Below are positions 36,325-48,229 of a stretch of 64,000 nucleotides of DNA, piece by piece. The stretch comes from Chlorocebus sabaeus (taxonomy: Eukaryota > Chordata > Mammalia > Primates > Cercopithecidae). The stretch covers positions 72,759,133-72,823,132 of the forward strand of contig NC_132911.1 of assembly GCF_047675955.1 (NCBI RefSeq), written 5' to 3'. Below the pieces are notes generated by a model that was given only the letters and a program-made list of their open reading frames with translations, did not search any database and had not been told where the DNA came from. A program made the translations under genes and the position numbers. Position 1 is the stretch's first letter; each line of letters opens with the position of its first letter.

Positions 36325-36790
36325 CTGAGCCTGAGAATTAAATTGACACAAGAGAAATTAAAAGAAGAAAATCCTGTGAATTTATTTAATGCCAATACAG
36401 TTTTACATGGCATGGGAGCTCTCAAAAGGAAATGAAGATCCAAAAACAGAGTCAATCACTTATATGCTGAATCAAACAAAGAATAGTAAATTGTGAAGAA
36501 TCTAATAAATAATATGGAAAGGCTTACAGGTTGAGATATTTTAAAAGATCTGTACAGAATTCTCTCCATCTCAATTTTTTTGTACTTGATGATAAGAAGT
36601 TGCTTTTCTTGTAGTATAAGGTGGGTATCTTTCACATAGGAATTTCATTTTTTGTGTTTTTAAGAAACAGAATGAAGGTCAGAGTAATTTTCTTGCACCT
36701 GCTGTATTTCAAATGCCTTTAATCAAAATAGTCAACATGCCAGAATGGCATATTTTTACCTCCTTCAATACCATTGGTATTCAAAGATTC
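36325..36790 (-). mobile_element. ERV1 LTR, MER4-like, antisense
   Basis: It aligns in order with 46480-47000: the left edges share CAC(A)AGAGAAATTAA-like and AGGAGAAAA-like blocks, and the right edges share CTTGCACCTGCTGTATTTCA / CTTGTTGCATTTGCTGTTTT and a CCA(G/A)AA(T/C)(G/A)GCATATTTT block. The family assignment is from memory. Confidence 0.65.
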
Positions 36791-38279
36791 TCAGTTTTCT
36801 ACGTCTAGGATATGTTCCTGGTATTTCCTCCCTTGACTTAAGCAGTATTAAAAAGTCCTTGGACAGAATCTTACTTAATTTGTTTTTCTCCCTTTCCATT
36901 TTCATAATCTTTCCAAACATTCCTAAGTTTAGGCATTTTTGGGGTTTTACTTCCCTTAATTATTTAATCCTAGGCACCTGCTCCCTTAAATAATGTTGTT
37001 AAGGAAATGGAGCTAGTGAGACCTAGATTTGTATTTTATTTTATTTTTGTTCTTTGTAAATTTAGCATAGATTATTAGTATCCTCCCATGACCAAACCAA
37101 GTTTTTTTATGGTTCTGTCACCCTTTAGAGCTTGGTAAGTATTCAGTAGTTATTAGGAGCTCATTGATCATCTTTAAAATAATGAATATTTGTAAAGAAA
37201 GAAAAAATGATTGGATATTTTTCAGAGTGAGGCCTCTTCTAAGACTGCAGGAGCCAATTTCACTGCCATTGCCACAGTCACATCTGACACTACAAGAACC
37301 ATAGCAGTTGTTGAAGCAGTTTCAGCTTACAGCACTCTGAAGTCTCCAGTGAACCAGCAAATGAATTCCAGAAGGCTTCTGACTCTAGGGTTCTCTGCTC
37401 TCCCACACTGTGACAGTTATTCTGAACTGGAAAAAAGAGGTGCTATCCAGATGGGGTGTGAGGAGCTGCTAGGAAATCTTCAAAAAGTCTCATTAAATAC
37501 TCTCAAATTTGCACATGAAAGGAGAGTTCTGGCAGGGAGCTTTACTGTTCATCAAAATGCAGTCATAAATTCATGTCTTATTACCTTCTCTACATATGTC
37601 AGACAATCTAAAAATGCTTAGATAATTGCTATGGAGCTCCATACCATGATTCTGTATCTTATTAGTAGAAAAATGGTACAGAAGCAAGTAGATAGTTGAT
37701 GCTTTTGGCCTTTGAACATATCCTTAAAGGTAATGAGGGGCCAGCATGTCTGGGCTCCCCAGCCCAGAATTAACCACATAATTTCTTCATATCAGCATGA
37801 AACACGTTAATAAGTCAATGTGGTGTGCTTTGTGGCTCCAAGATAAAAATCGAGAAAGCAACTTTTAGTTCTAATTCATAACAAAATGGCCCCCAAAAGG
37901 TGATTGCTTCATTTAAACAAACACTCTTCTTTTACATAATCAATGTCTTCTTTTTAACTGATGTATCCTAAATCATAGAAGTATGATGAGAATGTATGGG
38001 AAGCTTAGATTTGAATTAAACCATTTAGCACAATGCTTCTGCAAAACTCTAATTTGCCCACTATCAACAATTATTCGGCCTCTGCTTTTAACGTTTCCAA
38101 GAATGGGGTGATCACATCTCCTACACAGCACTGTACAGTATGCCTTTGAGCAACTATAAATGTTAAAATGTTGTTATATTGATGAGAAACACACTCTCCT
38201 CTTATACACATTTCTTCTCTGCAGGCACAGGGGGAACTCTAATATTTCTTCTCTATGACAAACCTTTAGATATTTGAAG
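36791..38279. other. Unassigned sequence holding a 136-codon open frame
   Basis: A + frame at 37211-37621 begins ATGGATATTTTTCAG, which is also an acceptor-like sequence, and stays open to TAG. The predicted peptide is Ala/Thr/Ser-rich at first and has no motif I recognise. It may be a chance frame, an old retroviral remnant or a retrocopy. See the finding. Confidence 0.4.
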
Positions 38280-39060
38280 GTTGCCATTGTGGAAATAAAT
38301 GAAGACTACACAAATGAAAACAAGCAGAGAATATTTATCTATTTATTCAGCGCTGGTTATAGCATGGGAGTCAGCCACTATCACTTGCATTTACCAGAGA
38401 CCCAAAGGCATACAGGGGAGTAGGAAAACTTCATAATAATAATTTTTAAAGGGAAGGCTTTGAATATGTTCTGATTGGAAGACTGAAGAAGGGCTAACTA
38501 GAAACAGACTATCTTATGCAATTGGTTTTGCGAGCGCATTTAGCTTTCTTCAGTTGGTTCTGAGTTGGAAATAGGGGTGAAACGAGGGAAACTGATCTTT
38601 ATTTATGAAGTCCTGAATGTTTTGAGCCAACGGCTGCTGAGGTTGTGGGTCAGCGTTCTAATGCTGCATATGATCTGGCCCAGCGCAGTGGCTCACACCT
38701 GTAATCCCAGCACTTTGGGAGGCCGAGGGGGGCAGATCACAAGGTCAGGAGATCAAGACCATCCCAGCTAACACAGTGAAACCCTGCCTCTACTAAAAAA
38801 AAAATAGAAAAATTATGCAGGCATGGTGGTATGTGCTTGTAATCCCAGCTACTCAGGAGGCTGAGGCAGGAGAATTGCTTGAACCTGGGAGGAGGAGGTT
38901 GCAGTGAGCCGAGATCGCACCACTGCACTCTTACCTGGGTGACAGAGCAAGACTCTCTCTAAATAAAAATACATAAATAAATAAAAATAGAAGATCCACC
39001 TATTATCTGCATGTATATTTAATCTCCCCTCCTTTGGTCACTCTCTTTTTTTGGCAAAAG
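38280..39060 (-). mobile_element. LTR of an antisense class I ERV (3' LTR), split by an AluY
   Basis: 38465-38665 aligns with 42275-42480: shared TATGCAATTGGTTTTG, a (C/G)(T/A)GGTTCTGAGTTG block and AAGTCCTGA block. Because the internal region reads on the minus strand, this left copy is the 3' LTR. The AluY-like element at 38677-38989 divides it. The outer edges are approximate and the family is not named. Confidence 0.6.
38677..38989 (+). mobile_element. AluY-like, full length
   Basis: It starts GGCCCAGCGCAGTGGCTCAC and carries the AluY-type block CAGGAGATCAAGACCATCCC followed by GCTAACACAGTGAAACC. The tail is A-rich and mixed with T. It is the youngest-looking Alu here. Confidence 0.93.
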
Positions 39061-42000
39061 GATGTTGGTTAAAAGGTAAGGTGAGGGATCCAGAGCTTCA
39101 CTGCTTGATGATTGTTCACTTGTATCCTTAGTCAATTGTATCACGAGATCTTCTTAATCTTTTTTGTTGCCTCATCATTGTGATCATTTGATGAGAGAGT
39201 GGCCACATACAAGCATTTAAGACTCTATATGGAATTCAGTGTACCAGCATCATGGACACTACGATAAAAACAAAAACAATTTAAGTCAATTTAATATTGA
39301 CCTGGTTCTTCAGAGCCAATGGGGTGACTGACTTGGTTCTTCAGAACCAAGAACTTGAATTGTCCAACCCAGTCTAGAAGAACAAATCTCACAGGTCATG
39401 AGGACCAAAATTAGAGAACCAAGTAGTCTTTTGTCAAGCTGACATGTAGACTTTTCTACCATACCTGTTTCACTGATCCAAGTATAGCAAGAAGTATCAG
39501 CAGTGGTATAGATACCACCATGACTAGTGAAAAAAAAAATCCAGAAGAATTCGATTGTTCAACTATCTTGCCAACAGTTGAGATGGATCTGTATTCCATC
39601 TAGGGTAGAGGTAGTATCACTTATAGTTTCTGCCACCATTAGTGATACATGTCTTGCAGTCTTCTGTTTGCGGTTCCTATTGCTGGAAACTGCTTTGGTT
39701 GTTTGTATAAACAATGAATCAGTAACTCCTCCAAGTAAAGTGCCTGAATACTAAAGGATAGCCTCATTTAGGAGCTTGCATCAGAGTTAAAATTTCCAGG
39801 CTTGATGATCTATAGAATTAGGGTGTCTGTGTACTGGTAAGATTTGTAATGTTATTTTTATAGTGCATGACGTATGTGTGCGTAAAGCAAGCAGGACTAG
39901 CTATCTAGATGCAAGGAAATTAGTATCTGGTAGGAACACACAAGGATCCAGAAAAAAGAAATTATTCATGACCTGAGGTTGGGATCAAAGCTGTTCATTA
40001 GTTGGGTTACACATGTGAATCTCTATTAGTCTCTTTCAAGTGACAAATAATTGGTTCATCTTCCTATGAAGGTTGTTGAATTCAAATTTATAATTACATA
40101 GATTCTAACTAATCGATTATAATAATAGGATTTGTGTGTGTGTGTGTGTGTGTGTGTGAAAGGGACACTAGCAAAATCACAGGTTGATTTATCCATGTAA
40201 GTTCAAGTGGAAATGCCATTGGATTTAATTCCCTGTGGGCTCATTTGATGAGACTGAAATTTTCCAAGGGTTTTTGATTATGGTAGTTTCGTGAGGGATA
40301 GCATATCCAGCAATCAATGAATTTGAAGGTTACTATTTAGGATAATCCAAGATTAGTGTTAGAAAATGATTATGCTCTGATAGGAAATTTTAATAAGAAT
40401 AAAATGAAGGAGAAAAAGAGTCATAGTGGGTGGGTGACTATCAGGGGTCTTTAGAAAATGAGAAGAATGATTGTAATTAAGTAGATAAAAAACAAAATGG
40501 CAATTACACCAGAGATCTTGATCCCATATTGTGGGGAGAAGCTGTCTACTCTCTGAGGTCATTATCTCCCTCTGAAGGTCTTGAGTCAGCTGTCTACTCT
40601 GAAGATTTAAGATTGTTACCAGTTTATCTGTACCATGATGAGTCATTTCATGGAGGAATTTAACTAGTATTCATTTGAAACCATCTGGTTCCACCAAAAA
40701 TGCCACAGATTATCTGAGCAAAGCTAGAACTTTTTTTGTTGTTTGTTTATTTTTGTTTTGTTTTGTTTTTTTTTTTAGAATCAGGGGCTAAATGTTGGTA
40801 TTTTATAATGGTGTCTTATAATTACTCCAGAGATTTATTCTCTAAAATTTTAGATAGGTTCATAACCTTGATTAAGGCTGCCTCTTTAGCAAAATAATCT
40901 GTTAAAACATTTCTTTTAGCTTCTGTATTGTTTATATTTTCATTAGCTTGGATCTTTGTAATAACTACATCTGTATGGAACAGGAGTGTATCTAAAAGTG
41001 TTTTAAACATCTTCTCTGTTTGATGGAGGTTCTAGCAGAGTTAGAAAACCCTTTGTTTCCAGAGCACCCCAAAGTTGTGTATTTTTTTAAAAATTGTGCC
41101 TGCATATATATTACTCTGAGGTCTTTGTCCAGTTAACAAATTCAAGTACCTATAATATTTCTGCCATCTGGACTAATTTTACCTCCAATAGAGGACCATA
41201 TCTCACAGACACATAAATTAGTGATAGCATACTCTGCTTGATAACCTCTAGTTTCAAGTTTTGAAATATGATCCAGCAACAAATAATATTTGGTCAGGGT
41301 TTTCAATGGCAGTTCTTAAAAATACTGAAGTGCAGAAAGTTTCCTGAGGTAAGAAAATCACGGGTTCACTTCTTCTGGTAGGGGCAGGAGAGTAGCAAAA
41401 ATAGGGTGTTCTAGTGGTGAACAGTAATGTGAGAGGGAGAGAGTAACAATCTCTCATGAGTGTTTAATGCTGGTTGAAAAGTGTTGTGTGTTCAGAAGCA
41501 GTAGTAATGTCTATATTGCATGAGGAACCATGAGATCAAGAGGAGAGTCTGTAATTAGCTCTGCAGAAGCACAAGGTTTTGAATTGGCACCTAGGCTCTT
41601 AAACAAGAGGACTAAGCCTTGGTAACCAGGTCAAAGTGGTAAGTTTTTGATGATTCTTATGAAGTTGAATTAAAACCCTAAGTGTTTTGCACAAGTAGAC
41701 AACAAGGCTTTCACTTGGGATGCCTATGGAAGAAATCTGTTGACAAGCCTTCCTCAGATTCCAGAAGGCCCGTTCTTGATTTAGACTGAGTTGTCACCAT
41801 CTCAGGAACAATTTATTTGACCCTCGTTTGTAATATCCGATTAAAACATGCAATCCTCCTGATTGTTTTTTGAGGGATCTAGGATGTTTTTATGATCTTT
41901 AGTCATCAGAAGACAGTGATTTTCCTCCTCACATACATTATGCCTTCAATAATGAATTAGATTTTTGTAAAAATTATGATTTATCTTTTGAAACTTTATA

Positions 42001-42262
42001 TATCTTTAGTGCTAAAGCTGAGAGTAAGTAATTGGAATCCTTTTTACAAGCTTCCTTGTTCTCTGAATGAAGTAGGAGATCATAAACATATTGTAACATA
42101 GCTGAATCTCAAGAGAAAATTTAGGTCTTTTCATTTTTGATTGAGGACCTGGGAAAAATAGAAGTGGACTTCAGTAAACCTTTGGGGCATGACTATTCAG
42201 GTTTACTGTTGTCCTCCCCAGGTGAAGGTAGAAAGCAAACATTGAGAGTGAAAAAGGGGAAG
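39061..42262 (-). mobile_element. Degenerate class I ERV internal region (pol and downstream), antisense
   Basis: On the minus strand, 42000-42262 resembles the reverse transcriptase part of a gammaretrovirus-like pol, including the degraded catalytic (YxDD-type) neighbourhood near 42085. Sequence to the left fits later pol and env-type regions but is full of stops and frameshifts. A (TG)13 run lies at 40133-40158. It is not functional. There is no recognisable gag or protease part between the RT segment and the right-hand LTR. Confidence 0.6.
40133..40158 (+). repeat. Pure (TG)13 microsatellite
   Basis: Thirteen uninterrupted TG units. Confidence 0.98.
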
Positions 42263-42600
42263 ATGTCAGTTATATTTTGATTGGAGGTTGTTGATGGGAA
42301 AGCTGGAGGCAGACTAATTAGAAGCAGAGGATTTATGCAATTGGTTTTGAAACATATTTGGTTTTGTGTGGTTGGTTCTGAGTTGAGAACAAAGGAAAAA
42401 AATAGGAGAGCTGGCAGTCATTGACCAAGTCCTGACCATTTGGGGCTGATTGCTGCAGAGGTTATAGTTTGGCTTCCCCAGTGGGTATGGCAGAGGTTGT
42501 GTGTCAGTTGTCTGTGGTCATAAGTGCTCTGCCCACTCTCCAAATATGCAGTCTCTCACCGTTTTGTCTCTTGTAAATCTTCACATATAATTTGTCTCCA
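42263..42600 (-). mobile_element. Partial LTR of the antisense ERV (5' side)
   Basis: It is homologous to the left LTR from about 42275 onwards. The part corresponding to the left LTR's 38290-38460 is missing, and RT-like sequence abuts it directly. The retained piece is therefore an incomplete 5' LTR. Confidence 0.55.
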
Positions 42601-42775
42601 ACTACGTCTAGAAATAATTTGAAAAATAATTGATATATGTAGTTAGATTTTTGCAAAAGGGGATATATATTGTTTTGCTTAACAAACTAATGGCAGATAC
42701 TTGAAAACATGAATTTTTCTCCTTAATTCCGCTAGAGTTAATTTTTTTTCTCTGTAATTGTTTGTGTTGTTACAG

Positions 42776-42911
42776 AGGATCTTAATGATTTAAGAATGGA
42801 GGGAGTAACAACCCTGGTACCTTCTGGGAACAAATTTAACCAAGGCCGTCCTACTTACCCGGCTGAGCCTCAGGCCAAGGTCACACTGAACATCTGTTCA
42901 AGGTGTGCCAG
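42776..42911 (+). CDS. Internal coding exon of an unidentified host gene
   Basis: A 136-bp exon candidate. Upstream is a long pyrimidine-rich tract ending GTTACAG; downstream is a CCAG/GTAAAA donor. From 42778 there are 44 codons without a stop, including GVTTLVPSGNKFNQGRPTYP and, near the end, NICSRCA. The reading frame hits TAA immediately past the donor, and the other two frames have stops near the start, so the open frame coincides with the splice boundaries. Both ends split a codon (two bases left over at each end). The segment is GC-richer than its flanks and keeps CpGs. A Cys-x-x-Cys pair lies near the C-terminal edge; no domain is recognised. The other exons lie outside the window, or only the weak 4608-4719 candidate is inside; the two cannot be spliced directly together because of phase. 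Gene and function are unknown. The main alternative is a decayed exon. Confidence 0.8.
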
Positions 42912-44299
42912 GTAAAAGACATAATAGGTATAGTATATATAAATATGATCTTGATTTTTAAAATCTAAGATTTTCATGCAAAGATTGTACTCTTCTGTGT
43001 TAAGAACATCTTTTCATTCCAGTGATCTTTTGTGCTAATATTGGCAAGGGAGTTAGTTATGCAGTTTATCCTGTGCCCAATGCCACTCACACCAACAATG
43101 AATCAAAGAGTTTAGATTGTCTTCACTTCACAGCTTGAGACTATTTTATGTCTTCTGTCTCTGAATTTCATTCTCTGTCCGCCATTCTGTTCTCTTTCAA
43201 AGAAAATTTAAGGGCTCTGAACATTCAAAGCCACTTTTAAAGCACCTGCATAGAGGAAGAGTTTGGCCAGGTACAGTTTAAGATCTGATATTATTGACCT
43301 CTTAACCTGCCCCTCATCCTGTTCACCTCCTGGAAAGAATTTAATCAGCTTGACGCTTTTCAGTTTTGGCAGCTGGAAGCAATCTTTGCATATACTGTAT
43401 GTGGCCAAAGAAGTAGCTTGTAGTTACTGCCAAGTCAGCTCCCAGTGCTGGTCTAGCAGAAACTCACCAAATAGCTAGAATTCATTCTTTTGTAGGAACT
43501 AAATCTCATTTGCAAAGAGGCTTTTAAGCCTGTTTAAATGATAAAACAAGCCTTCTAACCCTTATGTAAATGGTCCAGATTAGCAAGAACAATGTACTGG
43601 CTGGCCAAATTTATCTCCCTTTCTTTATGTCTAGCTGCTCTATTGTACCGTTTGAGAGGAGATTAACTGCTTGGATATAGGGAGGGAGGAAAGTGTAGGA
43701 AAATCAAACCAGATTTTTGTAGCTTTTTCTCTTTTGCTTTACCCCTTTGGAAGTTTTTTTAATTTTCACAGGCTTAGAAAAATAGAAAGGACAGCTCTTA
43801 GAAAATCAGGGATGTTATTTGAGGCCATTGAGAGAAATGGCATAGCATAATGAAAACAGCAATGGAAACATTGCTTCAGACAAGTAATATTTGGTGGTTG
43901 ACTTTTTTTCGTAGGGCTGTGAAGAGAACTTCTAATATTTATGTGATGATATTTAAGCATCCTGAGTGAACACAGTCATTGGTGGATGAGTTATATGACA
44001 TTTTGTTATAAACTTTGTAGTATAGTTGTACATTTACATTATGACTGGAGAGGGGTTGATGCTTGGTTCATGTCGTTTGTAGCAGACTGGGATATGAGGT
44101 GTTTGTTTTTTCAAAACAGAAAGTTTATAAAAAATGTTTTTCTAATATATTGAGGATTTGAACTGCAAAAGGACCAAGCACATTTGTAGCCCTAAATTAT
44201 CATTCAGCTTGCCAATGATAAACTGTAAATCATAAACAACCTGCATTTAAAGTCAGAACAGAATTTTTCAACAAACATTCAATGGAATAATAGTTGGTG
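42912..44299. other. Unassigned sequence, probably intron
   Basis: No repeat or further exon is recognised. Small overlapping frames at 43208-43478 on both strands are unsupported. Confidence 0.45.
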
Positions 44300-44550
44300 G
44301 CATGTACTACATTCTTGCTATAAACCACATACTATTCTAAAGACATTAAATGTGTAAACTGATTTAATTTGCAGATAATTCTCAGAGTTAATTACTATTA
44401 CTATACCCATTTTATAGATAAGAAAACTGAGGCATGTATTGATTGAATAACTTGTCCAGAGTAATACAACCAATAGGTAGAAAAACACAGTTTGAAACTT
44501 AGGCAATATAGGTTGACAGTCTACCTACTAGTCATTCTGCTTTATTGGTA
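44300..44550 (-). mobile_element. MIR, antisense
   Basis: CCCATTTTATAGATAAGAAA, ACTGAGGCATG and TAACTTGTCCAGAGTAATAC are the antisense MIR core. Confidence 0.9.
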
Positions 44551-44804
44551 AGCATCAAGCTATTGTCTGAAGGTGAAGATGGAGGCCTCAAATAGATAAA
44601 AACAATGAGAGAAAGTGATTTGGTTGTTTGAAATGATGAAAGTTCATGACTCTTTTGATGGAGAATAAGGCATTGTTTTACTTTCAAAAGCAAAGGAGAA
44701 ATATATTGATTCAGATAAATGTGGTAAACAGTATGGAAGAAGATTCTAGACTATTCATTTTAGAGCAGCTACTATAGCTAGAATTTAAAGAAGGAGAAAC
44801 AAAT

Positions 44805-45155
44805 ATCAGTTGTCAAGAACTATAGAGAATCTGAGATTTTATTGCATTTGGAGCTTTATATTTATAATATATATTTACATATTATATTATGTAATACCAG
44901 GAAAACTCATGAAACACCTGGGTCAGAGACCAAGGACTTTACTACTTATAGCAATAACAATAACCAGGGTATTAGCACCTTCACTGGTTTCCTGAGCCAG
45001 AATTCTCAGAGTAACACAAATAGTGCAAAAGATTATATTATGTAAGAGGAAACTAAACTTAGAAAATGTGACTATTCTGTAAGAGACTGTTAGCACTCCT
45101 ATGTGTTGCTCTGGGGAGGGCCTCCATCTGTATCCTCCAAGGCTGTGTGCTAGAT
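44805..45155. repeat. Unnamed LTR-like repeat, copy 2
   Basis: It is homologous to 3590-3800 in the same orientation. In this copy the shared blocks are TGTCAAGAACTATAGAGAAT, CATGAAACACCTGGGTCAGA and ATAACCAGGGTATTAGCACC. It continues to about 45155, where a MER1 element begins. Confidence 0.55.
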
Positions 45156-45486
45156 CAGCAGTCCTCAACCATTTTGGCACCAGGGACTGATTTCATGGAA
45201 GATAGTTTTTCCATGGATGGTTGATAGGGTGGATTTTGAGATAGAACTGTTCCACTTCAGATCATCAGGCATTAGGTTCTCATATGGAGCATGCAACCTA
45301 GATCCCTTCATGCATGGTTCACAATAGGGTTCATGCTCCTGTGAGAATTTATGGCTGATCTGCCAGGAGGCAGAGCTCAGGTGGTAATGCTCCCTTGCCT
45401 GCCGCTAACCTCCTGCTTTGCCAGGAGGTTCCTAACAGACCACAGACCAGTACCAGTTCATGGCCTGGGGGTTGGGGATCCCCATG
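45156..45486 (-). mobile_element. MER1-type hAT-Charlie DNA transposon
   Basis: It starts CAGCAGTCCTCAACCATTTT and ends GGGGGTTGGGGATCCCCATG, with the inner blocks CAGATCATCAGGCATTAGGT, ACAATAGGGTTCATGCTCCT and CAGGAGGCAGAGCTCAGGTG. The length and TIRs fit MER1B. It encodes no protein. Confidence 0.92.
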
Positions 45487-45829
45487 CTATACAAATATTC
45501 TTGAACAGATGATCTGAAAAAGAAAGGCTATTAGTGTCTTTAAACATGAGAGACACATGGGGAACTATCTCCCAGTGCTACTTTGGGTAGATTACTTTTG
45601 TCATGCGTTGATGTGATTATCAAAGCTTTCCACCATTAATTCTCCAACACCAATCCATGTCATTGTCCCACCTCTCTTTTTGCAAGTAAGGTATTTAAAA
45701 TGGTGAGAATTATACTTTCTAAGCAGGGCTGAGCAATTATCAGAGGCAGAAGTCATAAGCTGAATCACGGTGGGGAATGTCTGGTTGCATTGTGTGTCCA
45801 CATAGTACTTTGAAATACCACTTGATTAG

Positions 45830-46198
45830 TGTCTTAGTCTATTTGGGATGCTATAAAATACCATACAGAAATACCATAAACTGTCTTATAAATGACAAGT
45901 ATTTATGTCTCTCAGTTCAGGAGACTGAGAAGTCCAAGATCAAGGTGCTGGCTGATTCGGTGTCTGGGGAGGGCCTGCTTCCTCTTAGATGGCTGTCTTC
46001 TCATGGTGTCCTCGCATGGTGGGAGGTTGAGCTAGCTTTCTGGGGTCTTTATTATAAGGGCACTAATCCCATTCACAAAGGTTCCATCCTTGTGACCTAT
46101 TCACCTCCCAAAGTCCCCACCTCCTTATACTACCACACAGGGGGGTTATGTTTCAACATATGAATTTGGGAGTGGGCACAAACATTTAGACCATACCA
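45830..46198 (-). mobile_element. MLT1 solo LTR, antisense, with target-site duplication
   Basis: TGTCTTAGTCTATTTGGGAT to GACCATACCA is a complete antisense LTR. The 5-mer ATTAG at 45825-45829 is repeated exactly at 46199-46203, which fixes both boundaries. Confidence 0.96.
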
Positions 46199-46479
46199 AT
46201 TAGTTACCAATCTCACATAAAAAAAAAATCAGGATATCTACCTTCTCTTAAAAATCAGTGCAGCTGATAACACTGGGTCTATATTCTGGAGAGATATCAC
46301 AGTAGTAGCTTCCTCCTTCTCTAGACCCTGAGGCCAGCAGTCATGCTCCAGTGCACTTTGGTTGGTCAGCTTAGCTTCATTCATTTACACTATCTGTCTA
46401 AAGTCTGGAGGCCTTTGTTTGTAACCTCTGAACTGTAGAAACACCGTGCAAAGGGGTAAAGACTCTCCCTTTTCCTTCT

Positions 46480-47000
46480 AAGCATTTGATAAGTGAATCT
46501 ATGAAATAAACACACAACAGGCAGGTTAACAGGAGAAAAGGTCTACAAATTTATTATGAACTAAGCAGCATCACAGGAAAGAAAAGTGAATATCCAAAAA
46601 CCTAGTGAGATTCAGGAGCTTAGATACCCTCTTCATAGGGGAGAGGGTAAGGGGAATGTAGGCAACTTAGGGGAGACAGAATGATTTTGGGGAAAGAAGA
46701 ATGAGTCTTTGGGATAATCAGTGATAGTTTGTGAGAAAGTTTACCTGGGCATGGTGTCAATTCCTAGCCTCCCTCTCCTGTGATAAAAGTTCATCTTCCT
46801 TGGTTAATGAAACTCCCAGGGAGGTGACTGATGGTAATGATGAAGTTCCTTTTGGAGAATCTGTCTTTAGGCAGATGAGGAAAGTTCAAAGAAAGCCTCT
46901 TGTTGCATTTGCTGTTTTCTAAGTGCCTTCAGCTCAAAGTAATCAGTATACCAAAACAGCATATTTTAGGGTTGCATGTTCTAATCTCCTTCAGCTAGAA
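46480..47000 (-). mobile_element. ERV1 LTR, MER4-like, antisense
   Basis: The blocks CAGGTTAACAGGAGAAAAGG, GGGGAGAGGGTAAGGGGAAT, GAAACTCCCAGGGAGGTGAC and AGTATACCAAAACAGCATAT are those of a MER4-group LTR in antisense. It is related to 36325-36790. Confidence 0.7.
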
Positions 47001-48229
47001 CTTCAAGGGGAAGCAATGAATCAGGCCTGGAAGAATGCAGGTGAAAGAGCCCGGCCAGGCCAGTGGGAGAAGGATCCAGTGCCAAGAAGATACAGACAGC
47101 ATTCCGATGTCTCAGAGTGTCAGGTTATGGGCACGAGTTTAAGGCAAGCAGCCTGCAGTCTTTAGAGCCAGGGAATCCCTCAGAATCCAGAGAGAGTGAG
47201 CCAGTCAGAAATTCAGTGCTGTAGATCAGACCAACATGTAGAAAAATGACGGCTTCATTTAGGGAACTGCAGTCATCCCCATTGCTTTCTTTCTGGGCAT
47301 CTGTATTTTGTGGGGAAGAGACAGATGAGAGGAGAAGGCAGAATTCATAGAGCAAAACCAGACACTGGATTTTAACCTTGGAATCAGGATTTAATTCCAA
47401 ATATTGCAGGATTGGAGATAGTGTGGTGCAGATGAGTAAGAAAATTTAGGATAACGAATGTTAAATTATATCACTTTACTTACCGACACCTTTCAAGAGT
47501 TTACACAAAGGTAGAATAGAAAGACAATCTGCTTTGGAGTGTGACCAAAGGGATCTGACATCCACACTCTAAATTACCTGGTATGTTATTTTAGGGAAAG
47601 CTCTTAAAATCTGGTTCTTTAGCTGTGAAAGGGAGTTCATATAGCCTTGGAGATCATTTCCAAGGGCAACTGGGAAGGCTGGATATGGTAACTAGAAAAA
47701 ACTCAGTTTTCTCTTTTTCTCTCATGCTGGCATAATTACTGTGTAAATACTTGAGCAGTTTAAAATGCTTTGAGTCTTTTTTCTCATCTTTTTGAGAAAC
47801 TCATGTTAAAATGCTAAGATATTGAGGAAAAAAGAGACTCATTTTCCTGACATTGAGTGTTTTCTCTCTGCCTAAGACTTCTGACTGGCCAAGGGAGAAA
47901 TCTCTGGTCCATCTTTCAGGATTTCTGTGTTCAATGAAACAGTGTAAAGTGGCAATGTTTTTGTTTGTTTTTTGTTGTTTTTGTTGTTTCTTTGAGTTTC
48001 AAGGTCAAGAAATCATTTTCTCATAGAACTGTAATAAGTGAGCTTAATGGGTGTGTTGTGTAATTGAAATAATACTCTAATGCTAAGATATTATCAACCA
48101 TCTTGATATAGAATCAATAAGACCCAAGTGATGTTGAGGGTTTGTGCAAAGAGCCCACCAATGACCAAGTTAATGTAAAAAGTGGAGTCCACTCCTCAGA
48201 TATTTATTTTCCTTAATTTTTTTTTCAAA
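47001..48229. other. Unassigned sequence with a possible MIR piece
   Basis: 47560-47680 has a MIR-like order (GGAAAGCTCTTAAAATCTGG, TTTAGCTGTGAAAGGGAGTT) but is weak. 47958-47997 is a T/G-rich tract. The rest is not recognised. Confidence 0.4.

Noticed and set aside
38677..38989. A clear target-site duplication for the AluY-like element
   Set aside because: The flanks share only GATC(T/C), too short to call.
45777..46163. 128-codon + open frame
   Set aside because: Lies in an antisense MLT1 LTR fixed by a 5-bp target duplication.
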